A program made the position numbers and the translations under genes. DNA of 64,000 bases from NCBI RefSeq assembly GCF_044923475.1, contig NZ_CP137338.1, positions 4,712,001 through 4,776,000 of the forward strand, written 5' to 3'. The notes under the pieces were generated by a model, which was not told the origin of the DNA, searched no databases, and worked only from the letters and a program-made list of their open reading frames with translations. Each line of letters starts with the position of its first letter. Position 1 is the stretch's first letter. Below, piece by piece: positions 1 to 9,464 of this stretch. This DNA comes from JAAURS01 sp044923475. GTDB taxonomy: Bacteria; Cyanobacteriota; Cyanobacteriia; Thermosynechococcales; Thermosynechococcaceae.

Positions 1-3000
1 TTTGCGCGACTGAGTTGCCTCGTAATACGGAAGAAGAGAGGTCCGTGGAGGCGAGTAATGTTGAGGGGCTGCGGAGGCTGTTTGCTACGGGTTTATTGGT
101 TGATGGTGCAAAGTAAACGTAAATGAGGCTTGGATTGACCCCAGGAGAATCGGAAGAGACTTTACCTAAAACAGTTTGGGCCTGTTCGACTGTATCCGCA
201 GGAGGATTGCTGCTCCCTAAATAGCTTGTTATGGCAGAACTAAAGTACCGATCCAATTCTGCAAGAGGTGCATCAGGTTGCGGCGGGATTATAGCTTTGG
301 CGATAGTGACATTCCCCTGTGGGGGAGCATCGGCATTTTGTTCTTGCTCAAAAGCTAAAGGAGGTGTAACGGTTTCTTTGGTGATACGAGTAGGTTCGTT
401 TGTGATGTCATTGGATGTCGGATTTGGACTAGGACTGGGAGAAGGAGAAGGAGAAGGACTAGGTTCTGGACTGGGAGAAGGACTAGGAGAAGGACTAGGG
501 GAGGGTTCTGGGCTAGGTTCTGGACTGGGAGAAGGAGAAGGGCTAGGTTCTGGATTGGGAGAAGGAGAAGGTTCTGGACTAGGAGAAGGTTCTGGACTGG
601 GAGAAGGACTGGGAGAAGGGCTAGGAGAAGGTTCTGGACTGGGAGAAGGTTCTGGACTGGGAGAAGGACTAGGAGAAGGGCTAGGAGAAGGTTCTGGACT
701 GGGAGAAGGACTGGGAGAAGGACTGGGAGAAGGACTGGGAGAAGGAGAAGGAGAAGGAGAAGGACTAGGAGAAGGACTAGGAGAAGGTTCTGGGCTAGGA
801 CTAGATTCAAAAGCACCAATATCGGAAGTACCACCTTGAGGCCGCGCTGTCCCGCGCTGGTCTGTTGTGATGGATGGATCGGGGCTTGCTGCATCCAAAG
901 CAGGGTTACCGGATAATAACGCTAGAGTTTGCGTGGGACCGCCATTATCTGCAAGTGGCCCTAAAACAGTATCGATCGAGCCAGCTAACACGATATCGGT
1001 CCCAATAGCGGGGAATCCACCTGCATTCCCATTTTGACCGACCAAATTGAACCCATTAGAGATAAAAAATCCAGCCCCTGCGGACGCTGAAACTTCCGCA
1101 TCGGCAGGGGCGCTGTTACCCGCAAGGATGCTATTGCCAACGCTCAATGTATATGTGCTGATATCGTTACTGTCAAAGATCCCTCCGCCAGAAGTGCCGG
1201 CTGAGTTGCCGGAGATCGTGCTGTAAGTTATTTTCCCAGGGCCGTAGAGGTTGAAAATACCACCACCGGAAGTACCTGCTGAGTTGCCGAAGATGGTGCT
1301 GTTGGTTACCGACAAGTTGCCGTAAAAATTATTGGCTTCATCGTTAAATCCGTAATTGTAGATGCCGCCACCATCTGCGATCGCCGAGTTTCCAGAAATA
1401 GTGCTGCTACTCAATGTTAACGGACCAATATTGTAAATACCTCCCCCGGAGGACGCCGAATTCCCAGAAATAGTGCTGTTGGAGATACTCAAATTTCCGA
1501 CGATGCTACCGCTAATCTCACTAGAATAGTAGCCAATACTAAAAATGCCGCCTCCAATACCATTGCTTGCAGAGTTTTCAGAGACAATACTATTTGTTAG
1601 CGATAAAGCACCAAAGCTAGCAATCCCTCCGCCAAAAGCGCCTCCTTCAGCAGTGTCGCTTGCAGAATTGCGAGTGATAGTGCTGTCAGTTATCGATAGA
1701 TTATCGATACTGTAAATACCTCCCCCTCCACTGACTGCTTTGTTGTCATAAATACTGCTGTTCGCGATCGTGAAACTACCAAGCGAACTATTAAAATCAC
1801 TGTCAAAGTAGCCAGAGTTATAAATGCCACCTCCAATGCCAAACCCATTTGCTGAGTTGTTGAATATGCTGCTGTTCGTCACTGCTAGGTTGCTGAATTC
1901 GTTATAAATACCGCCTCCCAAGCCTGTAGAAGTAAAGCCTTCTTCAATCTCTGCTCCTGTAGCTATATTGTCAGAGACGGAGCTATTGGAAATCGTCAAA
2001 TTACTAATAACTTCGCCGTTTTCGCTGATATTGCCGCTGTTGTAAATACCTCCTCCAGAGTTTGCTGCTGAGTTACCAGAAACATTGCTGTTAGAAATTG
2101 TTAAATTGCCGACACCAATAGATTGAATTCCACCGCCGTTGCCCGATCCTGCATTGCCTCTGGTGATGGTCAAGCTATCAAGAGTTATTGCATTATCTCT
2201 AGCAAGATCGAACACTCGTCGAGTATTTTCACCATCAACGATCGTGTTGGCAGGACCCTGCCCTTTTACCGTGAGGTCTTTCCCAATAATACTGACGACC
2301 TGACTGCCCGTTCCTGTAAATGTACCACTACCGATATTTACAGTCGCTCCAGATGTTGCTACATCCACCCCATTTTGGAGGATTCCAGGAGCAGCTTGGT
2401 TGACATTAACAGTTGTTGCTTCCCCAGTTAGTATCTGACTGGTACCCAGTAAAATCGGTGCGTTGAGATTGACCGTGAGGTTTCCATCCAGGTTTTGGTC
2501 CTTAAAGGCAAGGATATTACCGTTGGTTTGCGTATTGCTGTCGATCGCTGCATCAACCTGAATCAACTGATTGGCCGCTAGATCGACGTTACCTTTATTC
2601 AGAGCATTAACAATTACACTTGGATCGATGGTGAAGTCGCCTGTTGGGGGTGCCAGTAATGTCGCTCCAGAGAACAATGCCAGCGTGTCATCGAAAGTGA
2701 TGGATTTCGCAATAAATAACCGATCTGGATCCAACAGCCAAGTTCCACCCTTGCCGATACTAGCTCCCACGTCGATTTGAGCCGTTTGTGCAATACTCAG
2801 CCCTGTCTTGCCGGAGGTCTCGACAAAACCACCGTCACCACCATTGGGACCACCTCGGGCAAAAATATTGCCGTTCATCGCAGTAATGCCGTCCGACCAA
2901 ACAACGACCGTGCCGCCCTTACCATTGTTAAGCGCATCGGCCTCAATCTGAGCACCTGCGTTGATATTTGTGCTGAATAACGTGGGGAGGCTTTCCTTAT

Positions 3001-4105
3001 CTCGAACATCTCCGCCCACTAAGACAGTACCGCCGCCGCTATCTCCAGAGGCCAAAAGCTGAGCCGTTTTGGCAAGGTCGATCTGTTGACCCAACACCTG
3101 CACCGTGCCGCCTCGCTCTGCTAAGCCTTTGCCAGAAACATCCAGGGTTCCAGAAATCGAGACCGCTCCAGTACTTCCTCCTGACAGGACAATCTGGCCT
3201 TGGCGATTTTCTAGGGTACGGGCCAGAATCACTCCGTCCATGTTGATGGTATTGTCGATCGCCTTTGCCCCAGTTTGAGCGCTTAGCATCACGATGCTCC
3301 CATCTGCATTGATAGTACCGCTATTGCTCAGAAGGGTACTTAGGGGCTGACCGTTACGCCCGAGGACCTGACCTGCGATCGCAGGATCTACTGCAAAGGA
3401 AATCAACCCATCGCCGTAGAAATCGAGCGTTGCTGTCGTGCCAGATCCCAAAACGACCTGACCGAGACGGGCATTAATGATGCCGCGATTGGCAACGCCA
3501 GGTGCGACTAAAGCTGCAAATCCACCCTCTTTTACCGTAATGCTGCCCTGATTTTCAACAGTGCCGAGCGGCTTGTCCGGCATCTGCCAGAGCTTCAACG
3601 CACCGCTCATAAAATCCGAGTTATGGATATCTAGCGTGGTTCCTAAAATACTGCCGACATTAATTTGGGCGGTGGGGGTGAATAAAATGCCATTGGGATT
3701 GACTAAAAACAATTGCCCATTGGCGGTCAACCGACCTGCAATTTCCGAAGTAAAGCTTCCGGTAACTCGGTTGAGGGTAGCAGAGTTTGCTGAAGGTTGC
3801 TGAAAATTGACCCACTCTGAAGCCCCAATACTAAAGCTGTCCCAGTTCACTACAGCGCGATTGGAGGTTTGCACGACGTTCAACTTCTCCGCGCTCGGCT
3901 GCTGAATCTCAGCTTGTCCTGCGGAGACACTACCGCCTTGGGGAAGTGCTGCTCCTGGTAATGCCCAAACGATTGCACCAGTCGCTCCCAGCAGGAGACT
4001 GCGGGCGAATTTCCAGAGCGATCGAGATGAGAAATCGGTCTGAGTTGGCTTGGGCAGGACGGACGATGACAGCAAAGATTTGTTTCTGATAAGCCGACGA
4101 TCCAT
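1..4105 (-). CDS. TpsA-type exoprotein (filamentous haemagglutinin N-terminal domain, beta-helix repeats, Ser/Pro linker), 3' end outside window
   Basis: Reading from the ATG at 4105, the minus frame stays open to the window edge (1368 codons, no stop seen), so the C-terminus is missing. Residues about 36-60 form a signal-like hydrophobic stretch. Residues about 65-190 are the haemagglutination-activity/TPS domain, with the family motif NPNGILF. Residues about 660-1070 hold many copies of an NSTISGNSA..GGGIYN repeat, as in polymorphic outer-membrane-protein and parallel beta-helix proteins. Residues about 1100-1230 are a Ser-Pro/Glu-Pro linker. The last visible segment (SLIYVYFAPS) resembles the sequence that precedes CHAT peptidase domains in cyanobacterial proteins of this type, so a CHAT domain may lie beyond the edge; this is inference. 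The partner transporter is directly upstream, so the product is probably secreted to the cell surface. The start is the first ATG in frame, 63 nt after tpsB. Confidence 0.85.
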   Translation of the reverse strand, partial: MDRRLIRNKSLLSSSVLPKPTQTDFSSRSLWKFARSLLLGATGAIVWALPGAALPQGGSVSAGQAEIQQPSAEKLNVVQTSNRAVVNWDSFSIGASEWVNFQQPSANSATLNRVTGSFTSEIAGRLTANGQLFLVNPNGILFTPTAQINVGSILGTTLDIHNSDFMSGALKLWQMPDKPLGTVENQGSITVKEGGFAALVAPGVANRGIINARLGQVVLGSGTTATLDFYGDGLISFAVDPAIAGQVLGRNGQPLSTLLSNSGTINADGSIVMLSAQTGAKAIDNTINMDGVILARTLENRQGQIVLSGGSTGAVSISGTLDVSGKGLAERGGTVQVLGQQIDLAKTAQLLASGDSGGGTVLVGGDVRDKESLPTLFSTNINAGAQIEADALNNGKGGTVVVWSDGITAMNGNIFARGGPNGGDGGFVETSGKTGLSIAQTAQIDVGASIGKGGTWLLDPDRLFIAKSITFDDTLALFSGATLLAPPTGDFTIDPSVIVNALNKGNVDLAANQLIQVDAAIDSNTQTNGNILAFKDQNLDGNLTVNLNAPILLGTSQILTGEATTVNVNQAAPGILQNGVDVATSGATVNIGSGTFTGTGSQVVSIIGKDLTVKGQGPANTIVDGENTRRVFDLARDNAITLDSLTITRGNAGSGNGGGIQSIGVGNLTISNSNVSGNSAANSGGGIYNSGNISENGEVISNLTISNSSVSDNIATGAEIEEGFTSTGLGGGIYNEFSNLAVTNSSIFNNSANGFGIGGGIYNSGYFDSDFNSSLGSFTIANSSIYDNKAVSGGGGIYSIDNLSITDSTITRNSASDTAEGGAFGGGIASFGALSLTNSIVSENSASNGIGGGIFSIGYYSSEISGSIVGNLSISNSTISGNSASSGGGIYNIGPLTLSSSTISGNSAIADGGGIYNYGFNDEANNFYGNLSVTNSTIFGNSAGTSGGGIFNLYGPGKITYSTISGNSAGTSGGGIFDSNDISTYTLSVGNSILAGNSAPADAEVSASAGAGFFISNGFNLVGQNGNAGGFPAIGTDIVLAGSIDTVLGPLADNGGPTQTLALLSGNPALDAASPDPSITTDQRGTARPQGGTSDIGAFESSPSPEPSPSPSPSPSPSPSPSPSPSPSPSPSPSPSPEPSPSPSPSPSPSPEPSPSPEPSPSPSPSPSPSPEPSPSPEPSPSPNPEPSPSPSPSPEPSPEPSPSPSPSPSPSPEPSPSPSPSPSPSPNPTSNDITNEPTRITKETVTPPLAFEQEQNADAPPQGNVTIAKAIIPPQPDAPLAELDRYFSSAITSYLGSSNPPADTVEQAQTVLGKVSSDSPGVNPSLIYVYFAPSTNKPVANSLRSPSTLLASTDLSSSVLRGNSVAQ
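415..800 (-). repeat. Low-complexity repeat tract encoding Ser-Pro/Glu-Pro linker
   Basis: On the plus strand the tract is built from variants of GGAGAAGGACTAGGAGAAGG and GGTTCTGGACTGGGAGAAGG repeated for almost 400 bases. On the coding (minus) strand it reads as alternating Pro-Ser with Pro-Glu-Pro interruptions. It is an extended linker between the beta-helix part and the missing C-terminal domain of the exoprotein. Unit number probably varies between strains. The long open frames seen here in other frames (Gly-Glu and Leu-Leu repeats) are by-products. Confidence 0.9.
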
Positions 4106-4168
4106 ACGTACAAATTCAATTGAAGACAGGAATGAGATGCAAGAACGCCAAGTCATAGTACACCTTGC

Positions 4169-5917
4169 TTAAAAGAAACCAGTGATGACAAAAAAGAGTC
4201 GAGGATCGTTCTTAAAAGAAACATCCGTTCGCTCGAAGGGAAACGCAAGTTCCAGTCCGACAAATACATTGGAATTAAAACTATGGCGCACTCCCAGCCC
4301 AACTGAACCCAACGCATCTGAGGAATTTTCTGCAGCTGTGGGCGCGTTGCGAAACACTTGGCCGTAATCGGCAAAAATATAAGGCTGGGTTGCCATGGGT
4401 AGTCCAAACCCCCGGTACAGAAAAGGGCGCTGTAGTTCTGCGCGCAGACCGTAGCCGTAGTCGCCTAAGAGGACATCCGGGTCAAACGCGCCGCCAAAGG
4501 TTTCTCCTCCCAGTCCAATGAGCTCTCTTGTCAAAAGCGCGTCCCCTGTAATCTGAGCCTTGCCGGACAGCAATAAATTAAATCGACTGGGGAGTTTCTG
4601 ATTGCGCGTGAGGTTTAAATTGAGTTTGGTAAACACTGCGCTGCCTGCTGCTCTCGAGAGCGGCTCGGTAGCGGTGCCGGTCTCGGTTCCCCCCACGCCC
4701 TGGGAAATTTGAAACGAACCTTGGAACGCTCCTAACGGATCGAGGTTTTCGAACTGAACGCCCAACCGTACCACTGCAAGTCGATCTTGAGACAAAACAG
4801 CGTCCAGCAGCTCAGACCTGTTGCGACTGTCTGCGTAGTCAAAGCTGCCTTTCAAATAAATGCTGGTTTGACGGGAACGGACGATCGGATAGGTCAATCC
4901 CGCTTCTAGGGCAACAGTCCGTCCGTTAATGCCTAAATCGCGTAAATCGCCACGGGGGTTGACGCTAGTATAAGAGCCATCTAGATTCAGTTTTAGACCG
5001 TCATTCCCGATGGGCGCGACAACGTTGATGCTGCCTAGAGCCAGTTCGCTGGGGTTGCTGAGGGAGGTTGCACCTCGAACGGTAACGCGCTCCCCTTCTT
5101 CCAAAATGGAATTGAGGGAAACGCCAGCTTGAGCGCGGAGCGGGCCTACTTCTTCAGTGCCGCGATTGGTCAGCTCCCCAAAGACATCGATCGGATCGTA
5201 GGCTGCCCGTACGAGTAGGGTTGAGGTTCCCAAGCTGCTGCCTCGCCGCAACACCGCTCGGGCTTTAATCCCGGCTAAGTCATTGGCAAGAAGAAGCTGG
5301 CGTTCTAGATCCTTAACCTGAAGCGGTCGGGACGCCAAGATCTTATCGGTTATGGCTTGAATGCGATCGAGCTGCGGCTTTGGCGCGCCCTCTAGCTCGA
5401 TTTTTTCGATGTAGCCTTCAATGACTTGAATGCGGGCTTTGCCGTCGACGATGGTCTGCTCCGGCACTACCGCAAAGGACAGTACGTAGCCGGACTGACG
5501 GTAAAACTGAGTGATTTTTGCGGCGATCCCATAGAGATCGGCTAGACTGACGTCTTTTCCGATCGACCGATCGTAGAAGGGCGCAAAACGTTCTGTTGAA
5601 TAGACCGTCGCGCCTTCAATTTCCAACGATCGCAGCTGAAACTTCTGCCGATCTGTACCGGGGGGAACGGTCAGGTCTTCCTGTCGAGGGACAGAAATCT
5701 CCGGTTGAGGCGTCGGCGAACTGGGGGGAGGCAGTTGTCGCTCGATCCGACTCGGATCGTTTAAGGTCTGAGCTTCGCTATCTGGCAGTAAATATCCAGT
5801 TCCAATTGCACTCAACGCCACCGCACACCAAAATCGACCCCAAGGTCGACCTAAAACATAAGACCGCATGCTTTTTAAAGTTTGAACGAAGTTAAGTTTT
5901 TGTTTCAATCGTTGCAT
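4169..5917 (-). CDS. TpsB outer-membrane transporter (ShlB/FhaC/HecB family)
   Basis: This 582-residue protein is the outer-membrane partner of a two-partner secretion system; it translocates the TpsA exoprotein encoded immediately downstream. After a hydrophobic N-terminal signal region (residues about 30-50) and a Pro-rich linker comes a POTRA domain (about 90-165, starting FQLRSLEIEGATVYS). The ShlB-type 16-strand barrel follows (about 240-582), and the chain ends in phenylalanine, as barrel proteins usually do. The POTRA region contains YIEKIELEGA, a typical transition of this family. It is first in a two-gene minus-strand operon with tpsA (63 nt gap). Length matches the family. MRSYVLG further in is a possible alternative start. 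Confidence 0.93.
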   Translation of the reverse strand: MQRLKQKLNFVQTLKSMRSYVLGRPWGRFWCAVALSAIGTGYLLPDSEAQTLNDPSRIERQLPPPSSPTPQPEISVPRQEDLTVPPGTDRQKFQLRSLEIEGATVYSTERFAPFYDRSIGKDVSLADLYGIAAKITQFYRQSGYVLSFAVVPEQTIVDGKARIQVIEGYIEKIELEGAPKPQLDRIQAITDKILASRPLQVKDLERQLLLANDLAGIKARAVLRRGSSLGTSTLLVRAAYDPIDVFGELTNRGTEEVGPLRAQAGVSLNSILEEGERVTVRGATSLSNPSELALGSINVVAPIGNDGLKLNLDGSYTSVNPRGDLRDLGINGRTVALEAGLTYPIVRSRQTSIYLKGSFDYADSRNRSELLDAVLSQDRLAVVRLGVQFENLDPLGAFQGSFQISQGVGGTETGTATEPLSRAAGSAVFTKLNLNLTRNQKLPSRFNLLLSGKAQITGDALLTRELIGLGGETFGGAFDPDVLLGDYGYGLRAELQRPFLYRGFGLPMATQPYIFADYGQVFRNAPTAAENSSDALGSVGLGVRHSFNSNVFVGLELAFPFERTDVSFKNDPRLFFVITGFF

Positions 5918-6238
5918 TTTCAGGAATGCAACTCAAAGCAATGGGGTCGTTTAGAGAGAATCGACTCGGGCACACAACTTTATAAAATCGATCGCAGCAG
6001 TTTTTGAATGGCTTTGACTGCAGCCCTTACATGTCACCAGTTTCTAGGTTAGAAAACTAGCAGCACTCGTCACTCCTGCCAGTGATTTAGGTCACATAAG
6101 GATAGAGCTTCAGATCGCCAGACATTTAGAAAATTATGGCATATTATCTTATTAAGAAGACAGAGTTCCTGAATCTTTGGCCTTTGTTTGTATTTCTTTA
6201 TCTCGCTCGTCAATATCGCCTTTCCCTCGGAAACATCT
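5918..6238. other. Divergent intergenic region between tpsB and COP23 gene
   Basis: This 321-bp gap separates the divergently transcribed secretion operon (minus) and the COP23-family gene (plus), so it must hold promoters for both. Short open frames cross it but none has recognisable protein character. A small imperfect hairpin (AGTTTCT/AGAAAACT near 6040-6060) is visible. I could not assign promoter boxes with confidence. Confidence 0.6.
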
Positions 6239-6820
6239 ATGAAATCTATTCTTCTCCAGGCTGCTGCCGTTGCAGCTCTAGGTCTAACTTGTGCCATGAC
6301 GCGCGTCGTGCCCGCTCAAGCCGAGCCTCAATCCGGCAGTCGGTTTTTCTGCGGCAAGAGTCAGAGTTCTGCAGCAGGGGATGAAATCCCGACGACCATC
6401 GCGCGAACTCAACGGGGAAACGTTTTGATGATTCGCTGGAAATCGAGCTTTTTTGCCAACGGGCTCAATAACTACACGCCTGAAAGCCGCTGCCTAGAAG
6501 TGTCTCGGCGGTTTCAGACCTTTTACGACAGCGGAACCCTTGCCTTTTTGACCACAGGCAAAGCAAACGGACAAAATGTCATTTGCGTTGCGGAAGAATA
6601 CGGCGGCTCCTGTAAGGGGTTGTTGCTAACCCTCGAACCCAAGGACAATCCACAACAGGTTTTGCAAGATTTAATGGACGTTCGAGTTCGCGCTCGCGGG
6701 CCTATTACGCGAGGTGCTGATTCGACCTATATCGACGTAGAGGAATTTCTCGACACCGCACCCGTTCAGGAAGATACGCTGTCTGTATCTCCTGCCGTTC
6801 GGGTTTCTCCCAAAAACTAG
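6239..6820 (+). CDS. COP23-domain secreted protein
   Basis: The 193-residue product starts with a clear signal peptide (MKSILLQAAAVAALG..., predicted cleavage near PAQA). The mature part has the COP23 family pattern: FFCGKS, PTTIARTQRGNV, IRWKSSFF, RCLEVSRRFQTFYDSGTL, then NGQNVICVA and GGSCKGLL with conserved cysteines. COP23 was described as a circadian-oscillating cyanobacterial membrane protein; its biochemical role is not established. I chose the ATG at 6239 rather than the upstream in-frame ATG at 6188 because it gives a normal signal peptide. The last residues (about 170-193) are an Asp/Ser/Val-rich tail. A hairpin terminator follows at 6870. Confidence 0.88.
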   Translation: MKSILLQAAAVAALGLTCAMTRVVPAQAEPQSGSRFFCGKSQSSAAGDEIPTTIARTQRGNVLMIRWKSSFFANGLNNYTPESRCLEVSRRFQTFYDSGTLAFLTTGKANGQNVICVAEEYGGSCKGLLLTLEPKDNPQQVLQDLMDVRVRARGPITRGADSTYIDVEEFLDTAPVQEDTLSVSPAVRVSPKN

Positions 6821-6869
6821 AACGCTCGAACGTGTCGGAGTTCGGCCAATACCGCAGATGGGTGTGAGG

Positions 6870-6889
6870 TCTAGGCTCTAGGGCCTAGA
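6870..6889. terminator. Hairpin between convergent genes
   Basis: TCTAGGC and GCCTAGA form a perfect 7-bp stem around a 6-nt loop, between the ends of the COP23-family gene (plus) and the esterase gene (minus). Neither side has a long T run, so this is a weak bidirectional terminator candidate rather than a classic one. Confidence 0.4.
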
Positions 6890-6922
6890 GGCGATCGCAA
6901 AACAACGAAGATCGAGCGGACG

Positions 6923-7630
6923 CTAAGCCAGATATTGAATCCATTGCGAGACAACTTCTGGCGAACCGTACCAACGATAGCCTTGCCCCCGATCGAGGGC
7001 GTCAGAGGTTTGGGGCGAATGTCGCACGTTTTCTAGGACCAGGTTGGTAGCGCCTTCTAAATGAGCCGCTTCGACGGGCGTAATGCCATCGCCCCAGCAT
7101 TGTCCTATCCCGCCTGTGATTTGGTAGCTTTGGTAAGTAAACCACTCGCCCGGACGCAGGCTGGGTTTGCCATAGATGGCTTTGCCCGCAACGCAGACGT
7201 AGTTGACCGATTCGTAAAACGCGCCGGGGTAGGTGGTATTGACAAAATCCAGGTTGCGACGCGTCCAGCGTTCTTGGCTGGTGTGGGGCGTGCCCAAGGT
7301 CATGAGGGTACTGACTTGGGGCTGTCCCGCCCACTTTTGGCCGCAATAGGGTCGATCGCCCATGTAAATGCGAGAAATCCATCCCCCTGCCGAATGTCCG
7401 ATGAGATTGATTCGATCGGCTTGGGTTTGGCTTAAAACCTGCTGAATCGTTCGGTCTAGCTGGCTTAAGATGGGCGTTACAGGCCGCCCGCCGAGCGTTA
7501 CCCACCAACTTTGGCGCGTTAGCGGTACCGTTACGGTCGGGAAACCTGCTTGAGTCAGGTACTGCTCTAGGGCTAAATAGTCGCGGGCGGCGGCAAGATA
7601 GCCGGGTAATATCACAGTGGGGAGCGGCAT
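6923..7630 (-). CDS. Alpha/beta-hydrolase, lipase/esterase-like
   Basis: The 235-residue protein begins MPLPTVILPGYLA and has the nucleophile elbow GHSAGG with the serine near residue 80. A further motif, GDGITPVEAAH, probably holds the acid and places the strand before the histidine region (VRHSPQTS). The fold and a sequence such as PTVILPGY..A..YLALEQYL resemble cyanobacterial acetyltransferase/lipase-like hydrolases acting on esters; the substrate is unknown. The frame extends upstream to 7735 but that would overlap thf1 on the other strand. The ATG at 7630 leaves a 73-bp divergent promoter region and gives a normal N-terminus. Confidence 0.85.
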   Translation of the reverse strand: MPLPTVILPGYLAAARDYLALEQYLTQAGFPTVTVPLTRQSWWVTLGGRPVTPILSQLDRTIQQVLSQTQADRINLIGHSAGGWISRIYMGDRPYCGQKWAGQPQVSTLMTLGTPHTSQERWTRRNLDFVNTTYPGAFYESVNYVCVAGKAIYGKPSLRPGEWFTYQSYQITGGIGQCWGDGITPVEAAHLEGATNLVLENVRHSPQTSDALDRGQGYRWYGSPEVVSQWIQYLA

Positions 7631-7703
7631 GAATTTAGATCCCGTGGCAGCGATCGCACTATAAGTGAGAAAATAACAGAAGTTTATCAAGCGTCTTTGC
7701 GTT

Positions 7704-8441
7704 GTGAATACCGTCCGTACCGTTTCCGATACCAAAAGAGCCTTCTATACCTTACACACCCGTCCCGTTTCGTCGGTGTACCGACGGGTTGTGGAAGAGC
7801 TGATGGTGGAAATCCACCTTCTGCGCGTTAATGAAGATTTCCGCTACGACCCCATCTTTGCTCTCGGAGTGGTTGGCACCTTCGATCGCTTTATGGCTGG
7901 CTACGAGCCAGCGCCCGACCGAGACTCTATTTTCAACGCGCTCTGTCGCGCTGAGGAGATCGACCCCGCTCAGTTTCGGGCAGAGGCAGAGTCGGCAAAG
8001 GTAGCGGTTGCAGGCCGCAGTTCCGAAGACTTGCTGAATTGGGTGACGCAGTCTGCCTCTGCTGGGGGCGAAGGGCTAGCGGGGACGCTGCACGCGATCG
8101 CCGTCAATGCCAAGTTCAAATACAGCCGTCTGTTTGCCATTGGCGTTTATAACCTCCTCGAATCTGCCGACCCGGCCTTGGTGGCGGAAGAGGCAAAGCT
8201 CAACGAGTTTATTGAGAAGCTGGCAGCCCCGCTGAACCTATCGGCGAGCAAAATCCAAAGGGACCTCGAGCTATATCGGGGCAATCTCGATAAGTTAGAG
8301 CAGGCGCGCAAAGCCCTGGCTGAGTTCATTGAAGGAGAGCGCCGCCGCCAGCAGCAGCGTGCTGAGGAACTTCAAAAGCAAGCCGCCGCAGCGGAGGAAG
8401 TCTCTGTACCTCCAAACCCCGATTCGGCTCCTTCTACGTAA
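7704..8441 (+). CDS. thf1: Thylakoid formation protein Thf1/Psb29
   Basis: Starts at GTG 7704 (NTVRTVSDTKRAFY), matching the highly conserved Thf1/Psb29 N-terminus, including HTRPVSSVYRRVVEEL and YDPIFALGVVGTFDRFM. The protein binds photosystem II/FtsH complexes and affects PSII assembly, repair and thylakoid organisation. Residues about 190-230 are a charged coiled coil (KLEQARKALAEFIEGERRRQQQ), followed by a Pro-rich tail, as in other family members. Length (245) is normal. It is divergent from the esterase and is followed after 37 nt by the DUF362 gene on the same strand, possibly cotranscribed. Confidence 0.96.
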   Translation: MNTVRTVSDTKRAFYTLHTRPVSSVYRRVVEELMVEIHLLRVNEDFRYDPIFALGVVGTFDRFMAGYEPAPDRDSIFNALCRAEEIDPAQFRAEAESAKVAVAGRSSEDLLNWVTQSASAGGEGLAGTLHAIAVNAKFKYSRLFAIGVYNLLESADPALVAEEAKLNEFIEKLAAPLNLSASKIQRDLELYRGNLDKLEQARKALAEFIEGERRRQQQRAEELQKQAAAAEEVSVPPNPDSAPST

Positions 8442-8478
8442 GCGCTTTCCATCGACCTTCTATCGCAGGAGCAATTCC

Positions 8479-9447
8479 ATGCCAACGGTACCTGTTTCTT
8501 TGGTTCGCGCCCATAGCTACGGCGATCTCATTGCGCTGAGAACTGCAATAGAAGCGTTGCTCGACCCTCTGGGCGGGATGGGTGCTTTTGTGAAAAGGGG
8601 CGATCGCGTGTTGCTGAAGCCCAATTTGCTGACGGGCGCACGGCCCACGAAGGAATGCACCACTCGTCCTGAAGTGGTGTCCTGCGTGGCGCAATTGGTG
8701 AAGGAAGCAGGCGGCAAACCCTTCTTAGGGGATGGCCCTGCCTTTGGGTCAGCCTATGGGGTAGCAAAGGCCAATGGCTACCTACCAATGCTGGAGGAGC
8801 TAGAGATTCCCGTGGTGGAGTTCCATGGGGCGCGGTATGAGGCCGTGGGAGAGGCATTCGATCGTTTGCGTTTGTCTAAAGAAGCGATGGATGCGGATGT
8901 GGTGATTAATCTACCCAAGGTGAAGTCTCACGTGCAGCTAACGGTAACCTTAGGGGTTAAAAATCTGTTTGGCTGCGTCCCTGGCAAGATGAAGGCGTGG
9001 TGGCATTTAGAAGCGGGCAAGGATGCGGAGCGGTTTGGCGAAATGCTAGTGGAAACCGCCCGTACCATTAACCCAGATTTGACGATTTTGGATGGCATTA
9101 TTGGGCATGAGGGCAATGGGCCAAGTGCGGGAGAGCCTAGGGATTTAGGCGTGTTGGCTGCTTCTGGCAATGTGTTTGCCCTAGACCGTGCTTTGGTTGA
9201 GATTTTGAAGGTAGATCCGCGTTTGATCCCGACTCAGAGGGCTGCAAGTCGTCTGGGGTTAAATGATGTTGAGATTAACTATCCGCTGCTGATGCCTCAG
9301 GATTTGGCGATCGATGGTTGGTTGCTGCCTGAAAAGATGATGCCCATTGATTTTGGCGCGCCGCGCGTATTGCGTTCTACCTTTAAACACCTCTATATCC
9401 GCTGGATTAAAGAGCCGATGGCGACCTACGCAAATCGTAGCGCTTAG
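8479..9447 (+). CDS. DUF362-domain protein
   Basis: The 322-residue protein belongs to the DUF362 family. Visible motifs are VLLKPNLLTG, GDGPAFGS, VVINLPKVKSHVQLTVTLGVKNLFG and LTILDGIIGHEGNGP. Family members are often fused to ferredoxin domains, but no iron-sulfur cysteine cluster is present here. Function is unknown; some relatives are annotated as cytoplasmic iron-sulfur-associated proteins. The ATG at 8479 is preceded by GCAGGAG, a good ribosome site, so longer in-frame versions that overlap thf1 are rejected. It converges with the RarD gene, 17 nt away. Confidence 0.88.
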   Translation: MPTVPVSLVRAHSYGDLIALRTAIEALLDPLGGMGAFVKRGDRVLLKPNLLTGARPTKECTTRPEVVSCVAQLVKEAGGKPFLGDGPAFGSAYGVAKANGYLPMLEELEIPVVEFHGARYEAVGEAFDRLRLSKEAMDADVVINLPKVKSHVQLTVTLGVKNLFGCVPGKMKAWWHLEAGKDAERFGEMLVETARTINPDLTILDGIIGHEGNGPSAGEPRDLGVLAASGNVFALDRALVEILKVDPRLIPTQRAASRLGLNDVEINYPLLMPQDLAIDGWLLPEKMMPIDFGAPRVLRSTFKHLYIRWIKEPMATYANRSA

Positions 9448-9464
9448 TGCGATGTAGATCTGTA

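Noticed and set aside
231..839. Gly-Glu-rich 202-codon plus-strand frame
   Set aside because: It is an off-frame reading of the Ser/Pro repeat tract of the exoprotein gene.
355..894. Leu-rich 179-codon minus frame resembling a membrane protein
   Set aside because: Wrong-frame shadow of the same repeat; the long open frame through it is the exoprotein.
7631..7735. Longer esterase start overlapping thf1
   Set aside because: The extra N-terminus has no family similarity and would overlap the GTG start of thf1.
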